A stretch of DNA of 20,063 nt from Chloroflexota bacterium (GTDB lineage: Bacteria > Chloroflexota > Anaerolineae > Aggregatilineales > Phototrophicaceae), in assembly GCA_026706395.1 (NCBI GenBank), contig JAPOYU010000053.1:1-20063 (forward strand). The letters are read 5' to 3'. Below, in pieces: positions 7,139-14,555 of this stretch. The position numbers were made by a program, and so were the translations under genes. A model generated the notes under the pieces. The model was not told the DNA's origin. It saw only the letters and a program-made list of their open reading frames with translations, and did no database searches. Each line of letters opens with the position of its first letter. Within the stretch, counting starts at the first letter, position 1.

Positions 7139-7360
7139 GGTTCCTCCTTCTTGGAATGGTGAATGCGAGGTGTCACGATTGTAGCGCGACTGTAGCGACG
7201 GGAAGCAGTTTTGCGATGCGATGACACTGTGTAATGCGGACAAAGAAAAAACGACTGATCTTGTGTAATTTGCTAATGAAGACTTCAGGATATTGCGATA
7301 GAGTTTAGTCAGGCGCGTGAAAATCAGATCGGCAGCATAGGCTAAGCGTAGATTAATCTT

Positions 7361-7391
7361 TTGGCATAATCACCGGCGCTTGCGTTATAAT
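7361..7391 (+). promoter_or_regulatory. Putative sigma70-type promoter of TPR gene 1
   Basis: TTGGCA at 7361-7366 and TATAAT at 7386-7391 are separated by 19 bases, slightly longer than ideal. Transcription would start near 7398, giving a leader of about 20 bases before the ATG at 7418. The rest of the 7139-7417 gap is AT-rich with no further structure seen. Confidence 0.45.
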
Positions 7392-7417
7392 GAGTTCATA
7401 GACAGCTTGAGGCGGTC

Positions 7418-8278
7418 ATGTACGATAAGTATCCAGTTTACGATGTGCCGCAGCGGAATATCATTCAGCGTTTTTTCGCCCAGCGGTGGAGCGCGATTCT
7501 CCTTGAAATCGCTTTGACGATCGTCATCACGGTGGCGGCCGGGCGCGCCTTTGATTTCTTCGATCCTTTCGACGGGGAGCCCGCGGCGATCCCTCCGGCA
7601 GCGACGGAAACGATGTCGCAGGCGACCAACGTGGCCTTGGAGCCGTTTACGCAGCGCGGCATCGACTACATTCAAAGCCGTGAATTCGCTGCGGCGGAGG
7701 CGATGTATGACTTCGCGATCGCGGTCGCGCCGGAAGACGCCAAGCATTATGGCTGGCGCGGCTATGTGAACCTGCAAGCGGGCGACTATTTGGCGGCGCA
7801 ACGGGACTTCCGCCAGGTCCTTGAATTGGCGCCGGCGGACAATGACGCGCATGTCGCTCTTTGCTGGGCATATGGCGAATCGGGCGATTTCGCGGCGGCT
7901 CTGTCTCATTGTGAAGAGGCATTGCTCGCGGCGCAGTCACTTCCGCAGTATGCCATTGCTCTGGAGAACCGCTGCTGGCTGAAGGTGGAGATGGGCGAAT
8001 TTGACGCTGCTGCGCGCGATTGCCTGGACGTGCTGGAGATATTCCCGGATTGTCAGCAGGAGGTCTGTGCCCTGGCGCATTACAACCTCGGGCGGATTAT
8101 GCTGGCGCAGGGGAAGCAGGAAGAGGCATTGCGCCAATTCAATCTGGCGTATCACATTGGTTCGTCCTATCCGAAGATGTATTTGGAGATTGCGAACGTT
8201 TACGATACACTTGGTTATGAAGCGGCTGCGCGGGTCAGCTATGAGCATTATCGTAGTTTGGCCGTAGGTGGAGCGTAG
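7418..8278 (+). CDS. Single-pass membrane TPR protein 1 with N-terminal YPxYDxP tag
   Basis: A 286-residue protein. Residues 1-25 form a basic, probably cytoplasmic segment containing YPVYDVPQR; residues 26-44 are a hydrophobic transmembrane helix; a Pro/Ala/Thr linker (about 50-70) follows. From residue 75 on come about five tetratricopeptide repeats, including the NRCWLKVEMGEFDAAARDC block at 184-202, and a final repeat at QGKQEEALRQFNLAY. The TPR part is therefore outside the cytoplasm if the positive-inside rule holds. TPR domains bind proteins; no enzyme motif is seen. The N-terminal 30 residues match those of the next gene at 14 of 30 positions, so the two are paralogues or share an anchoring module. 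Start is ATG with GAGG upstream. Confidence 0.85.
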   Translation: MYDKYPVYDVPQRNIIQRFFAQRWSAILLEIALTIVITVAAGRAFDFFDPFDGEPAAIPPAATETMSQATNVALEPFTQRGIDYIQSREFAAAEAMYDFAIAVAPEDAKHYGWRGYVNLQAGDYLAAQRDFRQVLELAPADNDAHVALCWAYGESGDFAAALSHCEEALLAAQSLPQYAIALENRCWLKVEMGEFDAAARDCLDVLEIFPDCQQEVCALAHYNLGRIMLAQGKQEEALRQFNLAYHIGSSYPKMYLEIANVYDTLGYEAAARVSYEHYRSLAVGGA

Positions 8279-8299
8279 CGGTTTTTATGACGCAACGAC

Positions 8300-8330
8300 T
8301 TGACGGTTCTGACGTCGGATGTGTTATACT
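8300..8330 (+). promoter_or_regulatory. Putative promoter of TPR gene 2
   Basis: TTGACG at 8300-8305 and TATACT at 8325-8330 are 19 bases apart, and the -10 carries an upstream TG (TGTTATACT), an extended -10. Transcription would start near 8337, leaving a leader of about 49 bases before the ATG at 8386. Confidence 0.5.
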
Positions 8331-8385
8331 CAGTGTCAAGGTGTGATTTCTATCATCGAAAGGTGAATGAGCGAGGGATATTTTT

Positions 8386-10119
8386 ATGACGAAACAATAC
8401 CCGGAATACGATATTCCCAAACGTTCCATCAAAGATCGCGTGCTTAGCCAGCGCCCGAGCGCCCTGATAATCGAGGGTTTGTTGGTGCTGGTGGCTGTGG
8501 TCGTCACTATAGGCTTCTTGTCTCCGGCAACACCGGTCCAAGACAACAGCGATGCTGTGATTGCCGAGCTGGAAGCGATCATTGCGGCTCAGGAAGCGGC
8601 CTTGGCTGAAGCGGCCGAGGCGATGGCGCAGGCGGCTGAGATGGCTGCTGTGCCCAAAGGCTTCTTGAACGCAACCGCCGCCAAGAATATGGCTTGGTCC
8701 AGTTTGTCGAACGAAGAGTACCGTTCCGCCATCGCCCTCTATGACGTGCTGATCGCGGAAGGCGAAGCCGATATCGACACCTACTTCGCTCGCGGCTATG
8801 CCCAGAGCATGATCGATGAGCACGGCTTGGCTGCGCAGGATTACACGGTCGTTCTGCAGGAGCAGCCGGAGGCGCTGGGCGCTTTGAACAACCGCTGCTG
8901 GGCATTGAGCGAGATTGAGGCCTTCGACGCCGCCCTGGCTGACTGCAACAAGTTGATGTCGCTCGTGCCTGATGCGGATTATCCCTATCTCAATCGTGGC
9001 ATCGTCTACGAAAAGATGGGCGAGATGGAAGCGGCCATGGACGACTATGTCGAGTGGATCAAGCGCAAGAAGAAGCGCGTCATCCGCAACGACAATTTGG
9101 CCTGGGAAGGCACGCTGGAATTGCAGATGGCTGAGGGTCTGGTCTACGTCCTGCCCTTCAACGCCAGCGCCGGGCAAGATGTCGTGGTCACCGCCGTCAG
9201 CAGCCAGCGCGATCTGGATGCGGACCCGCTGGTCCTGATCCTGGACCCGCAGGGCGAGCCCTTGACCGCCAACGATGACACCGGCGAATGGTGGGACAGC
9301 GCCGTCCACTTCCGCGCTCCTGTCAGCGGTGAATACGCTGTCGTGCTCACGCATGCCGGCGGCAGCACCGAAGGCAAAGTCGATGTCTCCTTCGAGATTG
9401 CCGGTGTGTTCACGCAAGGCAATGATAGCGCCCGCTATAAGAGCGATGCCTACCGCGCCTTGATGTCCGGCGATTATCAGACCGCGCTGGAGAACTTCCG
9501 CCGCGCTCTGACCATCAACCGCAACGATGCTGAAGCGATGAACTGGCTGGGCGTCACCTTCCGCTACCTGGGCGAGTACGAAGCTTCCATCATTCACATC
9601 GGCATGGCGATGCGCCTGGACGAGAGCTACACCTTGCCCTATTTGTCGCGCGGCATCACCTTTGAAGCGATGGGCGATCAAGAGGCGAGCGCGGCTGACT
9701 ACTATCGTTACGCCATGCTCAACCGCAGTCGCACGCTCTTCCATGCCGAGCTCGAAGGCGACAGCAGCTTCGAATTGCCGATGCGCGAGGGCTGGGTTTA
9801 CAGCATTCCGTTTGACGCCAAACGCAACCAGATCCTTGACATTGACGTATCGACTGTGGCGCCCGGTTTCGTCGATCCGCTGATCATCCTGATCGGTCCC
9901 GAGGGACAGGCCTTGACCGGCGATGACGACATTTCGCGCAGCGAATACGATGCGACCATCAGCGACTACAAAGTGCCGGCCAGCGGGGAATACACCCTGG
10001 TCGTCAGCCATGCTGAGGGCGGCGCGAACGGCACCCTCAATGTCGATGTCAGCCTCGCCAATCCGGCGCCGATGTCCATCCCCGGCTACGATGGCTGCTC
10101 AGGAATAGGCGGCCACTAA
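8386..10119 (+). CDS. Single-pass membrane TPR protein 2 with duplicated PPC-like beta domains
   Basis: A 577-residue protein and longer paralogue of the preceding gene. The N-terminus has the same tag, YPEYDIPKR (residues 5-13), then a transmembrane helix at about 25-44 and an Ala/Glu-rich coiled coil at 55-90. TPR block one spans about 98-228, with NNRCWALSEIEAFDAALADC. A PPC-like beta domain spans about 238-340 (LILDPQGEPLTANDD, PVSGEYAVVLTHAGG). TPR block two spans 350-445, and a second beta domain 450-560 (LIGPEGQALTGDDD, PASGEYTLVVSHAEGG). The TPR-plus-beta unit is thus duplicated. PPC domains occur in secreted proteins, so the bulk is predicted outside the cytoplasm. GAGGGA lies 7 bases before the ATG. 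A strong terminator follows the stop. Function unknown, probably a scaffold. Confidence 0.87.
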   Translation: MTKQYPEYDIPKRSIKDRVLSQRPSALIIEGLLVLVAVVVTIGFLSPATPVQDNSDAVIAELEAIIAAQEAALAEAAEAMAQAAEMAAVPKGFLNATAAKNMAWSSLSNEEYRSAIALYDVLIAEGEADIDTYFARGYAQSMIDEHGLAAQDYTVVLQEQPEALGALNNRCWALSEIEAFDAALADCNKLMSLVPDADYPYLNRGIVYEKMGEMEAAMDDYVEWIKRKKKRVIRNDNLAWEGTLELQMAEGLVYVLPFNASAGQDVVVTAVSSQRDLDADPLVLILDPQGEPLTANDDTGEWWDSAVHFRAPVSGEYAVVLTHAGGSTEGKVDVSFEIAGVFTQGNDSARYKSDAYRALMSGDYQTALENFRRALTINRNDAEAMNWLGVTFRYLGEYEASIIHIGMAMRLDESYTLPYLSRGITFEAMGDQEASAADYYRYAMLNRSRTLFHAELEGDSSFELPMREGWVYSIPFDAKRNQILDIDVSTVAPGFVDPLIILIGPEGQALTGDDDISRSEYDATISDYKVPASGEYTLVVSHAEGGANGTLNVDVSLANPAPMSIPGYDGCSGIGGH

Positions 10120-10142
10120 GCCAAGTCATAGCAGAGTTTCCC

Positions 10143-10179
10143 AAAAGGGCGGGTCTGAGAACCTGCCCTTTTTTGTTTT
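10143..10179 (+). terminator. Rho-independent terminator after TPR gene 2
   Basis: AAAAGGGCGGGT at 10143-10154 pairs with ACCTGCCCTTTT at 10161-10172, a 12-pair stem with one G-U wobble and a 6-base loop (CTGAGA). A T-rich run to 10179 follows. It lies 23 bases past the stop and is the clearest terminator in the window. Confidence 0.88.
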
Positions 10180-10205
10180 CCAGTGATTCCAGCATTGACG
10201 GCGTT

Positions 10206-11144
10206 TTACTGCCCGGTTTCTGAGGTCACGTCGCGAAAGATCTGCTTCAGCCGCTTGATATGTTCCGGCGGCAAGGGCGGACGGGCGAATGACTCCAGAT
10301 TGTCGGCGAGGTGCCGCGGATCGCCCGTGCCCGACAAGATCACATGGGCCCCCGCTTCCGCCCGGCAGAACCGGTAGGCGGCATCCTGAATGCTGACCGC
10401 TGAGCCATCGGCGAGCAGAAAACCGAGCGGATCCTCGATGTCGACTTCATCGGGGCTGATCTCGCCGCGTTCGCTCAGCGTCCGCAGTATCTGGCGCAGT
10501 CGTTCCGGCCGGCTCAGAGCGCGGCGCAAGGCGAACATGATGAGGACGCCTATGTTCTTCTCGCTGGCGACCCGCAGCACAGTTTCGCGAGCGCCTTGAT
10601 TGAGCAGGTTGAAGCCGACCATGATCACGTCCCAGACATCGTCTTCCAGGGCGCGCTGCAGCATCTTGTGCTCCAGGTCGTCGGTCCAATTCTCGGTCAC
10701 GCCGATGCAGCGAATGAGCCCCTGCCGCTTCAGGTCGAGAAGCAGGGGCGCCATCTCGTCGTAATAGTAATCGTATTGCTCGGACCGCAAGCCGTGCAGA
10801 TGGTATACGTCGATGTAGTCGGTGCGCAGACGGCGCAAGCTCTCGTGGAGGCCGTTCTGAAGCGCTGCGCGGGAGATATTCTCTCGGCCCAAGCTCTTCT
10901 TGGTCGAGATGATGATCCGGCCCCGGTCGCGCCGGGCGATGGCCGCGCCGACAATTTCCTCCGTGCGGTAGCCCTCGGCCGTGTCGATGAAGTTGATGCC
11001 GGCATCAAGACCCTGCAGAACGAGGTCGATCGACTCCGCTTCGGTGCGGATACTGTCTCGCTGGCCGAGACGGCTGGGCCCGCCGGCGCCGATGCCCATG
11101 ACGGAGGCGTGCAATCCGGTTCGGCCTAGAATGCGATAGTCCAT
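10206..11144 (-). CDS. Aldo/keto reductase
   Basis: A 312-residue NAD(P)H-dependent aldo/keto reductase of the single-domain TIM-barrel family. The start is placed at ATG 11142-11144, giving the usual opening MDYRILGRTGL; an in-frame TTG 24 bases upstream lacks a ribosome site. The catalytic set is present: Asp54 and Tyr59 in FIDTAEGY, Lys82 in IISTKK, and His117 in YIDVYHLHG. Cofactor-binding loops occur near the C-terminus (AGAHVILSGTGDPRHLADNL). It probably reduces a small aldehyde or ketone; the substrate is not readable. No signal peptide, so cytoplasmic. It is convergent with TPR gene 2, with the terminator between them, and divergent from DUF1028. Confidence 0.93.
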   Translation of the reverse strand: MDYRILGRTGLHASVMGIGAGGPSRLGQRDSIRTEAESIDLVLQGLDAGINFIDTAEGYRTEEIVGAAIARRDRGRIIISTKKSLGRENISRAALQNGLHESLRRLRTDYIDVYHLHGLRSEQYDYYYDEMAPLLLDLKRQGLIRCIGVTENWTDDLEHKMLQRALEDDVWDVIMVGFNLLNQGARETVLRVASEKNIGVLIMFALRRALSRPERLRQILRTLSERGEISPDEVDIEDPLGFLLADGSAVSIQDAAYRFCRAEAGAHVILSGTGDPRHLADNLESFARPPLPPEHIKRLKQIFRDVTSETGQ

Positions 11145-11300
11145 AACTGCTTTCGGATTGAGATTCAACTTAGATTCTGGCTGATGCGGCCGAAGATTGC
11201 GAGTGTTGGCTCATCTGTTTCGCTGACGAAGATTGCTTTCTGACCCAACTGCGATAACGCTGGGAAACTCGTGACTGCTATACCGCTGCTCTCGCGAGCC

Positions 11301-11309
11301 TGTTATAAT
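11301..11309 (+). promoter_or_regulatory. Extended -10 promoter of the DUF1028 operon
   Basis: TGTTATAAT is a perfect extended -10 (TGnTATAAT). No good -35 is present. Predicted start near 11316, leader about 24 bases to the ATG at 11340. Confidence 0.55.
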
Positions 11310-11339
11310 CGCGCTTTGAATTGAACCGCCTGGATTATC

Positions 11340-12212
11340 ATGGCAGTCCATACCTTTTCAATCGTCGCCCACTGTGAAAAAGAGAATGCCTGGGGCGTAG
11401 CGGTCGCCAGCAAATTCCCCGCCGTTGGCGCGGTGGTGCCCTGGGCGCGAGCGGAGGCGGGCGCTGTGGCGACGCAGTCTTACGCCAAGTTGGGCTTCGG
11501 TCCGGATGGCCTGGCGCTCATGGGTGACGGTCTTTCGGCTGAAGCGGCCATGAGCCGTCTGCTCAAAGACGATGAGGGGCGCGAATCGCGGCAGGTGGCG
11601 CTTGTCGATGGGCGCGGCGATGTGGCGGCGCATACCGGCGCGGACTGCCATGACTGGGCCGGCCACAAGACAGGGCTGGGCTTTTCGGCACAGGGCAATC
11701 TACTAGCGGGCGAAGCGGTGATCGACGCGATGGCGACCGGCTTCACTCAAGCCGACGGTGAATTGGCGGATCGCTTGGTGGCTGCGCTGCGGGCGGGCGA
11801 GCACGCCGGCGGGGATCGCCGCGGCAAGCAATCGGCCGCCGTTTTGGTCGCGCGGCCCGGCGGCGGCTACGGCGGGGACAACGACCGCTATCTGGACTTG
11901 CGCGTGGATGATGCCGACGAGCCGGTGCGGCAGCTGATCGAATTGGTTAAGATGCACCACCTCTATTTCCAGGCCTCCAAGCCGGAAGACATCATTCGAA
12001 TCGACCGCGACATCGCCAGCGAGCTGCAAGCGATCATGATCGGCCAAGGGTACATGACCGGCGAGATCAACGGCGACTGGGACGAAGTATGCCAGCAGGT
12101 CTTCTTTCTGCTGATTGGCAACGAGAACCTGGAGATGCGCTGGAACCCGCGAGAGCATCGCTACGCAATTGATCGCGTGGTGCTGGATTACCTGCGGGAG
12201 CGCTTTGGCTGA
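11340..12212 (+). CDS. DUF1028 protein (Ntn-hydrolase-like) with C-terminal peptidoglycan-binding-like domain
   Basis: A 290-residue protein. Residues 1-205 are the DUF1028 domain, related to Ntn-hydrolases. Visible blocks are MAVHTFSIVA, WGVAVASKFPAVGAVVPWA (18-36), ATQSYAKLGFGPDGLALM, the HTGADCHDWAGH segment near residue 100, and GGDRRGKQSAAVLVARPGGGYGG (about 157-179). Residues 215-290 (DIASELQAIMIGQGYMTGEINGDW) resemble the peptidoglycan-binding-like C-terminal extension known in some DUF1028 proteins. The catalytic activity of this family is not established. The stop overlaps the start region of the glycosyltransferase gene by 8 bases, so the two are probably co-transcribed. No signal peptide. 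Confidence 0.88.
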   Translation: MAVHTFSIVAHCEKENAWGVAVASKFPAVGAVVPWARAEAGAVATQSYAKLGFGPDGLALMGDGLSAEAAMSRLLKDDEGRESRQVALVDGRGDVAAHTGADCHDWAGHKTGLGFSAQGNLLAGEAVIDAMATGFTQADGELADRLVAALRAGEHAGGDRRGKQSAAVLVARPGGGYGGDNDRYLDLRVDDADEPVRQLIELVKMHHLYFQASKPEDIIRIDRDIASELQAIMIGQGYMTGEINGDWDEVCQQVFFLLIGNENLEMRWNPREHRYAIDRVVLDYLRERFG

Positions 12213-13668
12213 GCGCGGTCGGCGGGTGTGGGTTCTGGCCCTGAGCGCGGCGATCATACTGCTGGCTGGCCTGCTTCAGTTTCATCATCTGACGCGTGAT
12301 CTGCGCTTCCTGCCTGACGAGGCCTTTTTCATGACTTTCGCTCGCGGCGCTGCGGTCAAGGGCGATTGGCTGCTGCCGGGCGCGCTGGACAAGCCGCCGC
12401 TGTCGCTCTACTTGAGCGCGCTGAGTATGGCGGCCATTGGCAACACCGCCGACGCGGCCGGTGTCCTGCATCTCGATGCGCGCCTCGGCGAATTCACCGG
12501 GATGCTGCCGAATGTCATGCTGGCGCTCCTGCTCACAGCGCTGATGATGCGCCTCGCGTGGCGGATCTATCGAGACGAAACGGCGAGTTTGCTGGCTGGT
12601 CTGCTCGCGGCGACGTCGCCGTATGCGCTGGCCTACGGCGCGAGCGCTTTCACCGATATGAGCCTGCTGTTTCTGTCGGCGGCGACGCTGTATCTCGCGT
12701 TGAGTGGACGCTGGGGAATGGCGGGCGCCGCGCTGGGACTGGCTTTCTGGAGCAAGCAGCAGGCTGTCTTCGCCGCGTTCTTCCTGCTCGTCATTGTCGC
12801 GAGGCGCGGAACGAGGCGGGACCCGCCGCGTTTGCTTCTGCCCTTCGGCGCAGTCCTTGGCGCGCTGCTGCTCTGGGATGCCGCCCGCCCGGAAACGAGC
12901 ATCTTTCTACAAGCGGCGGCGAATAACGCGCCGGGTCAGCTTGTTGCCGAGCCCGCCATCTGGTTCGAGCGCGCTCTGGCTTGGCTGCGCTTGAGCGCTT
13001 GGCTGCTGGGACCACCGGCTGTGACGGGCACCCTGGTTGCGTTCGCGGCATATTCTGCTCGCACGCGCGAACATAGTCTGCGGTCATCAGTTATTCCGCG
13101 AGTTTCTCTTATCGCCTTCGTCGTTTACTCAGCCGCGCACATTGTCTTCAACTTTAATCTGTATGACCGCTACCTTCTGTTGTGCCTGCCGCTTGTGATA
13201 TTGCTGGTCGCAGGCGGAGTCGCCACATATTGTCGGTCGTTCTCGCGTTATCGCGCATGGACAGTTGCTGTTGCGCTGATCGTTTTGGGCGGATTCTGGA
13301 CGCTGAACGGCGAATCACCGATGGGCGGCGATCGCGCAGCTTACGCCGGTATTGACGCGCTGGCGGCGCATCTCAATAGCAAGCCGGTTGCCGCCGTCAT
13401 CTATGATCCCTGGCTGGGCTGGCAATTGGGCTACTACCTGGGCGCGTGGCAGGACAAGCGGCGGGTACATTATCCGACGGCGGATGCGCTGGTTGAAGGC
13501 GCGCTGGCATTGGACGAGGCCGGCGATAGATACCTGGTCGCGCCGATCGATCAGCGGCATGAAGATTGGCTGGCCGGGCTTCGCGACGCGGGTTTCGCCA
13601 TAGTGCAAGACTACGCGCGTGACAGATTCGCCGTGTATCTTCTGTCTCCGCCTCCCCCCAAAGATTGA
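12205..13668 (+). CDS. GT-C family membrane glycosyltransferase (GT39/ArnT-like)
   Basis: A 487-residue multi-pass glycosyltransferase of the GT-C superfamily, which uses lipid-linked sugars at the outer face of the membrane. The start is TTG 12205, with GGGAG 5 bases upstream and overlapping the end of DUF1028 by 8 bases; an upstream in-frame start inside DUF1028 is unlikely. Visible marks are a first membrane helix at about 8-24, then the acidic Asp38-Glu39 in LPDEAFF of the first outer loop, and the DKPPLSLYL motif (about 63-71) typical of ArnT/PMT-like enzymes. About ten further hydrophobic helices follow; SKQQAVFAAFFLL is another family block. The last 120 residues are soluble. Acceptor and sugar are unknown. 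Confidence 0.88.
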   Translation: MAERGRRVWVLALSAAIILLAGLLQFHHLTRDLRFLPDEAFFMTFARGAAVKGDWLLPGALDKPPLSLYLSALSMAAIGNTADAAGVLHLDARLGEFTGMLPNVMLALLLTALMMRLAWRIYRDETASLLAGLLAATSPYALAYGASAFTDMSLLFLSAATLYLALSGRWGMAGAALGLAFWSKQQAVFAAFFLLVIVARRGTRRDPPRLLLPFGAVLGALLLWDAARPETSIFLQAAANNAPGQLVAEPAIWFERALAWLRLSAWLLGPPAVTGTLVAFAAYSARTREHSLRSSVIPRVSLIAFVVYSAAHIVFNFNLYDRYLLLCLPLVILLVAGGVATYCRSFSRYRAWTVAVALIVLGGFWTLNGESPMGGDRAAYAGIDALAAHLNSKPVAAVIYDPWLGWQLGYYLGAWQDKRRVHYPTADALVEGALALDEAGDRYLVAPIDQRHEDWLAGLRDAGFAIVQDYARDRFAVYLLSPPPPKD

Positions 13669-13714
13669 GGGTTTTTCCAACCGAGAATCGCTTATACTGA
13701 GAAATAGGGCAGAG

Positions 13715-13900
13715 TTGGGAGACGGAGATGCTTGTCTGGTATTATTGATATTGGCCTTTATATTCCGCGGCTCGATCTTCGGCGTGTTGGCTTGGCTCAT
13801 CGGGATAGTCGTCGCTGCACTGTCGTTCTTGCTCAACTTGGGATTTTGGGGCATCATCATAATCCTAGTGCTAATTGCGGTCGCGGCGGTGTTCGAGTAG
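13715..13900 (+). CDS. Small hydrophobic membrane protein, start uncertain
   Basis: The last 50 codons form two or three hydrophobic helices (FGVLAWLIGIVVAALSFLL, then FWGIIIILVLIAVAAVF), so a small integral membrane protein is likely. Its start is unclear. TTG 13715 gives 61 residues but has only a weak ribosome site. An ATG at 13728 has a good GGGAG site 6 bases upstream, but reads only six codons (MLVWYY) to a stop, one frame away. A one-base deletion between 13731 and 13745 would explain this: restoring one base would give a clean Met-Leu-Val-Leu membrane protein. It ends 10 bases before the NfeD gene, so it belongs to the same operon. A TATACT box lies at 13693-13698. Confidence 0.42.
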   Translation: MGDGDACLVLLILAFIFRGSIFGVLAWLIGIVVAALSFLLNLGFWGIIIILVLIAVAAVFE

Positions 13901-13910
13901 GGGTTGAATT

Positions 13911-14516
13911 ATGGACTTCTTGCAGGATCCCAACGTCATTTATCTCCTGCTGATGGCTGGTCTGTGGATCAGCGCAACCGGCACGTATATCCCGGGCACG
14001 GGGGTTGCCGAGATCGCCGGCGCCGGCTTGATCCTGGGCACGGTCTATTTGATGAGCCTGCTGGCGGCCAACTGGCTGGCGGTGATCGCGCTGGTGGCGG
14101 GGGCATCGTTGTTCTTCCTGCTGCCGCTGCTCAAATCGGAATGGGAGCACCTGGCTATTGGCGGGTTGGCGCTGCAAGCACTCGCGAGCTTCTTTCTTTT
14201 CGCCGAAGCGAGCGTCTCGCCGCTGCTCATCGTGGTCGGCGTCCTGCTGGCTTGGGGCTATCATCGGACGATCCTGCGCTCGATCCTCAAACAGCAGCGC
14301 GAACTCTCGTCGACGCAGAAGGATCAGTTTCTGGTCGGGGCGCGCGGGCGGGTCATGGCGACAATCGAAGACCGCGGCACGGTGCAAGTGAAGGGCGAGC
14401 TTTGGACCGCTCGCAGCCGACGCCGGCTGGAAAGCGGCGCCGAAATCGTGGTGACGCAGCAGGACGGCTTGGAATTGCATGTCGAAAAGGCAAAACGGGA
14501 AGACGCGCAAGAGTAG
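13911..14516 (+). CDS. NfeD-family membrane protein (short form, no protease domain)
   Basis: A 201-residue NfeD-like protein with about four hydrophobic helices (residues 8-30, 33-53, 55-75 and 85-118) and a C-terminal soluble OB-fold-like domain at 140-195. That domain contains VGARGRVMATIEDRGTV, KGELWTARS and SGAEIVVTQQDGLELHVEK, the family signature. The opening GTYIPGTGVAEIAGAGLILG segment is also typical. It has no ClpP-like serine protease domain, so it is the short form that pairs with SPFH proteins. The SPFH gene follows after 39 bases. Together they are believed to organise membrane microdomains. The ATG at 13911 has a weak AGGGG site. Confidence 0.9.
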   Translation: MDFLQDPNVIYLLLMAGLWISATGTYIPGTGVAEIAGAGLILGTVYLMSLLAANWLAVIALVAGASLFFLLPLLKSEWEHLAIGGLALQALASFFLFAEASVSPLLIVVGVLLAWGYHRTILRSILKQQRELSSTQKDQFLVGARGRVMATIEDRGTVQVKGELWTARSRRRLESGAEIVVTQQDGLELHVEKAKREDAQE

Positions 14517-14555
14517 CGTGCAAATCGAAAATCCCTTGGATTTAAGGAGTGGGAA

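Noticed and set aside
7139..7243. 35-residue N-terminal extension of the DinB gene
   Set aside because: A strong ribosome site sits at the GTG start at 7138, and the extension does not match the family.
8353..10011. Long minus-strand frame opposite TPR gene 2
   Set aside because: It mirrors a well-supported plus-strand gene in GC-rich sequence and has no recognisable domain or ribosome site.
10596..11129. Plus-strand frame opposite the aldo/keto reductase
   Set aside because: It is a shadow of a gene with clear catalytic residues on the minus strand.
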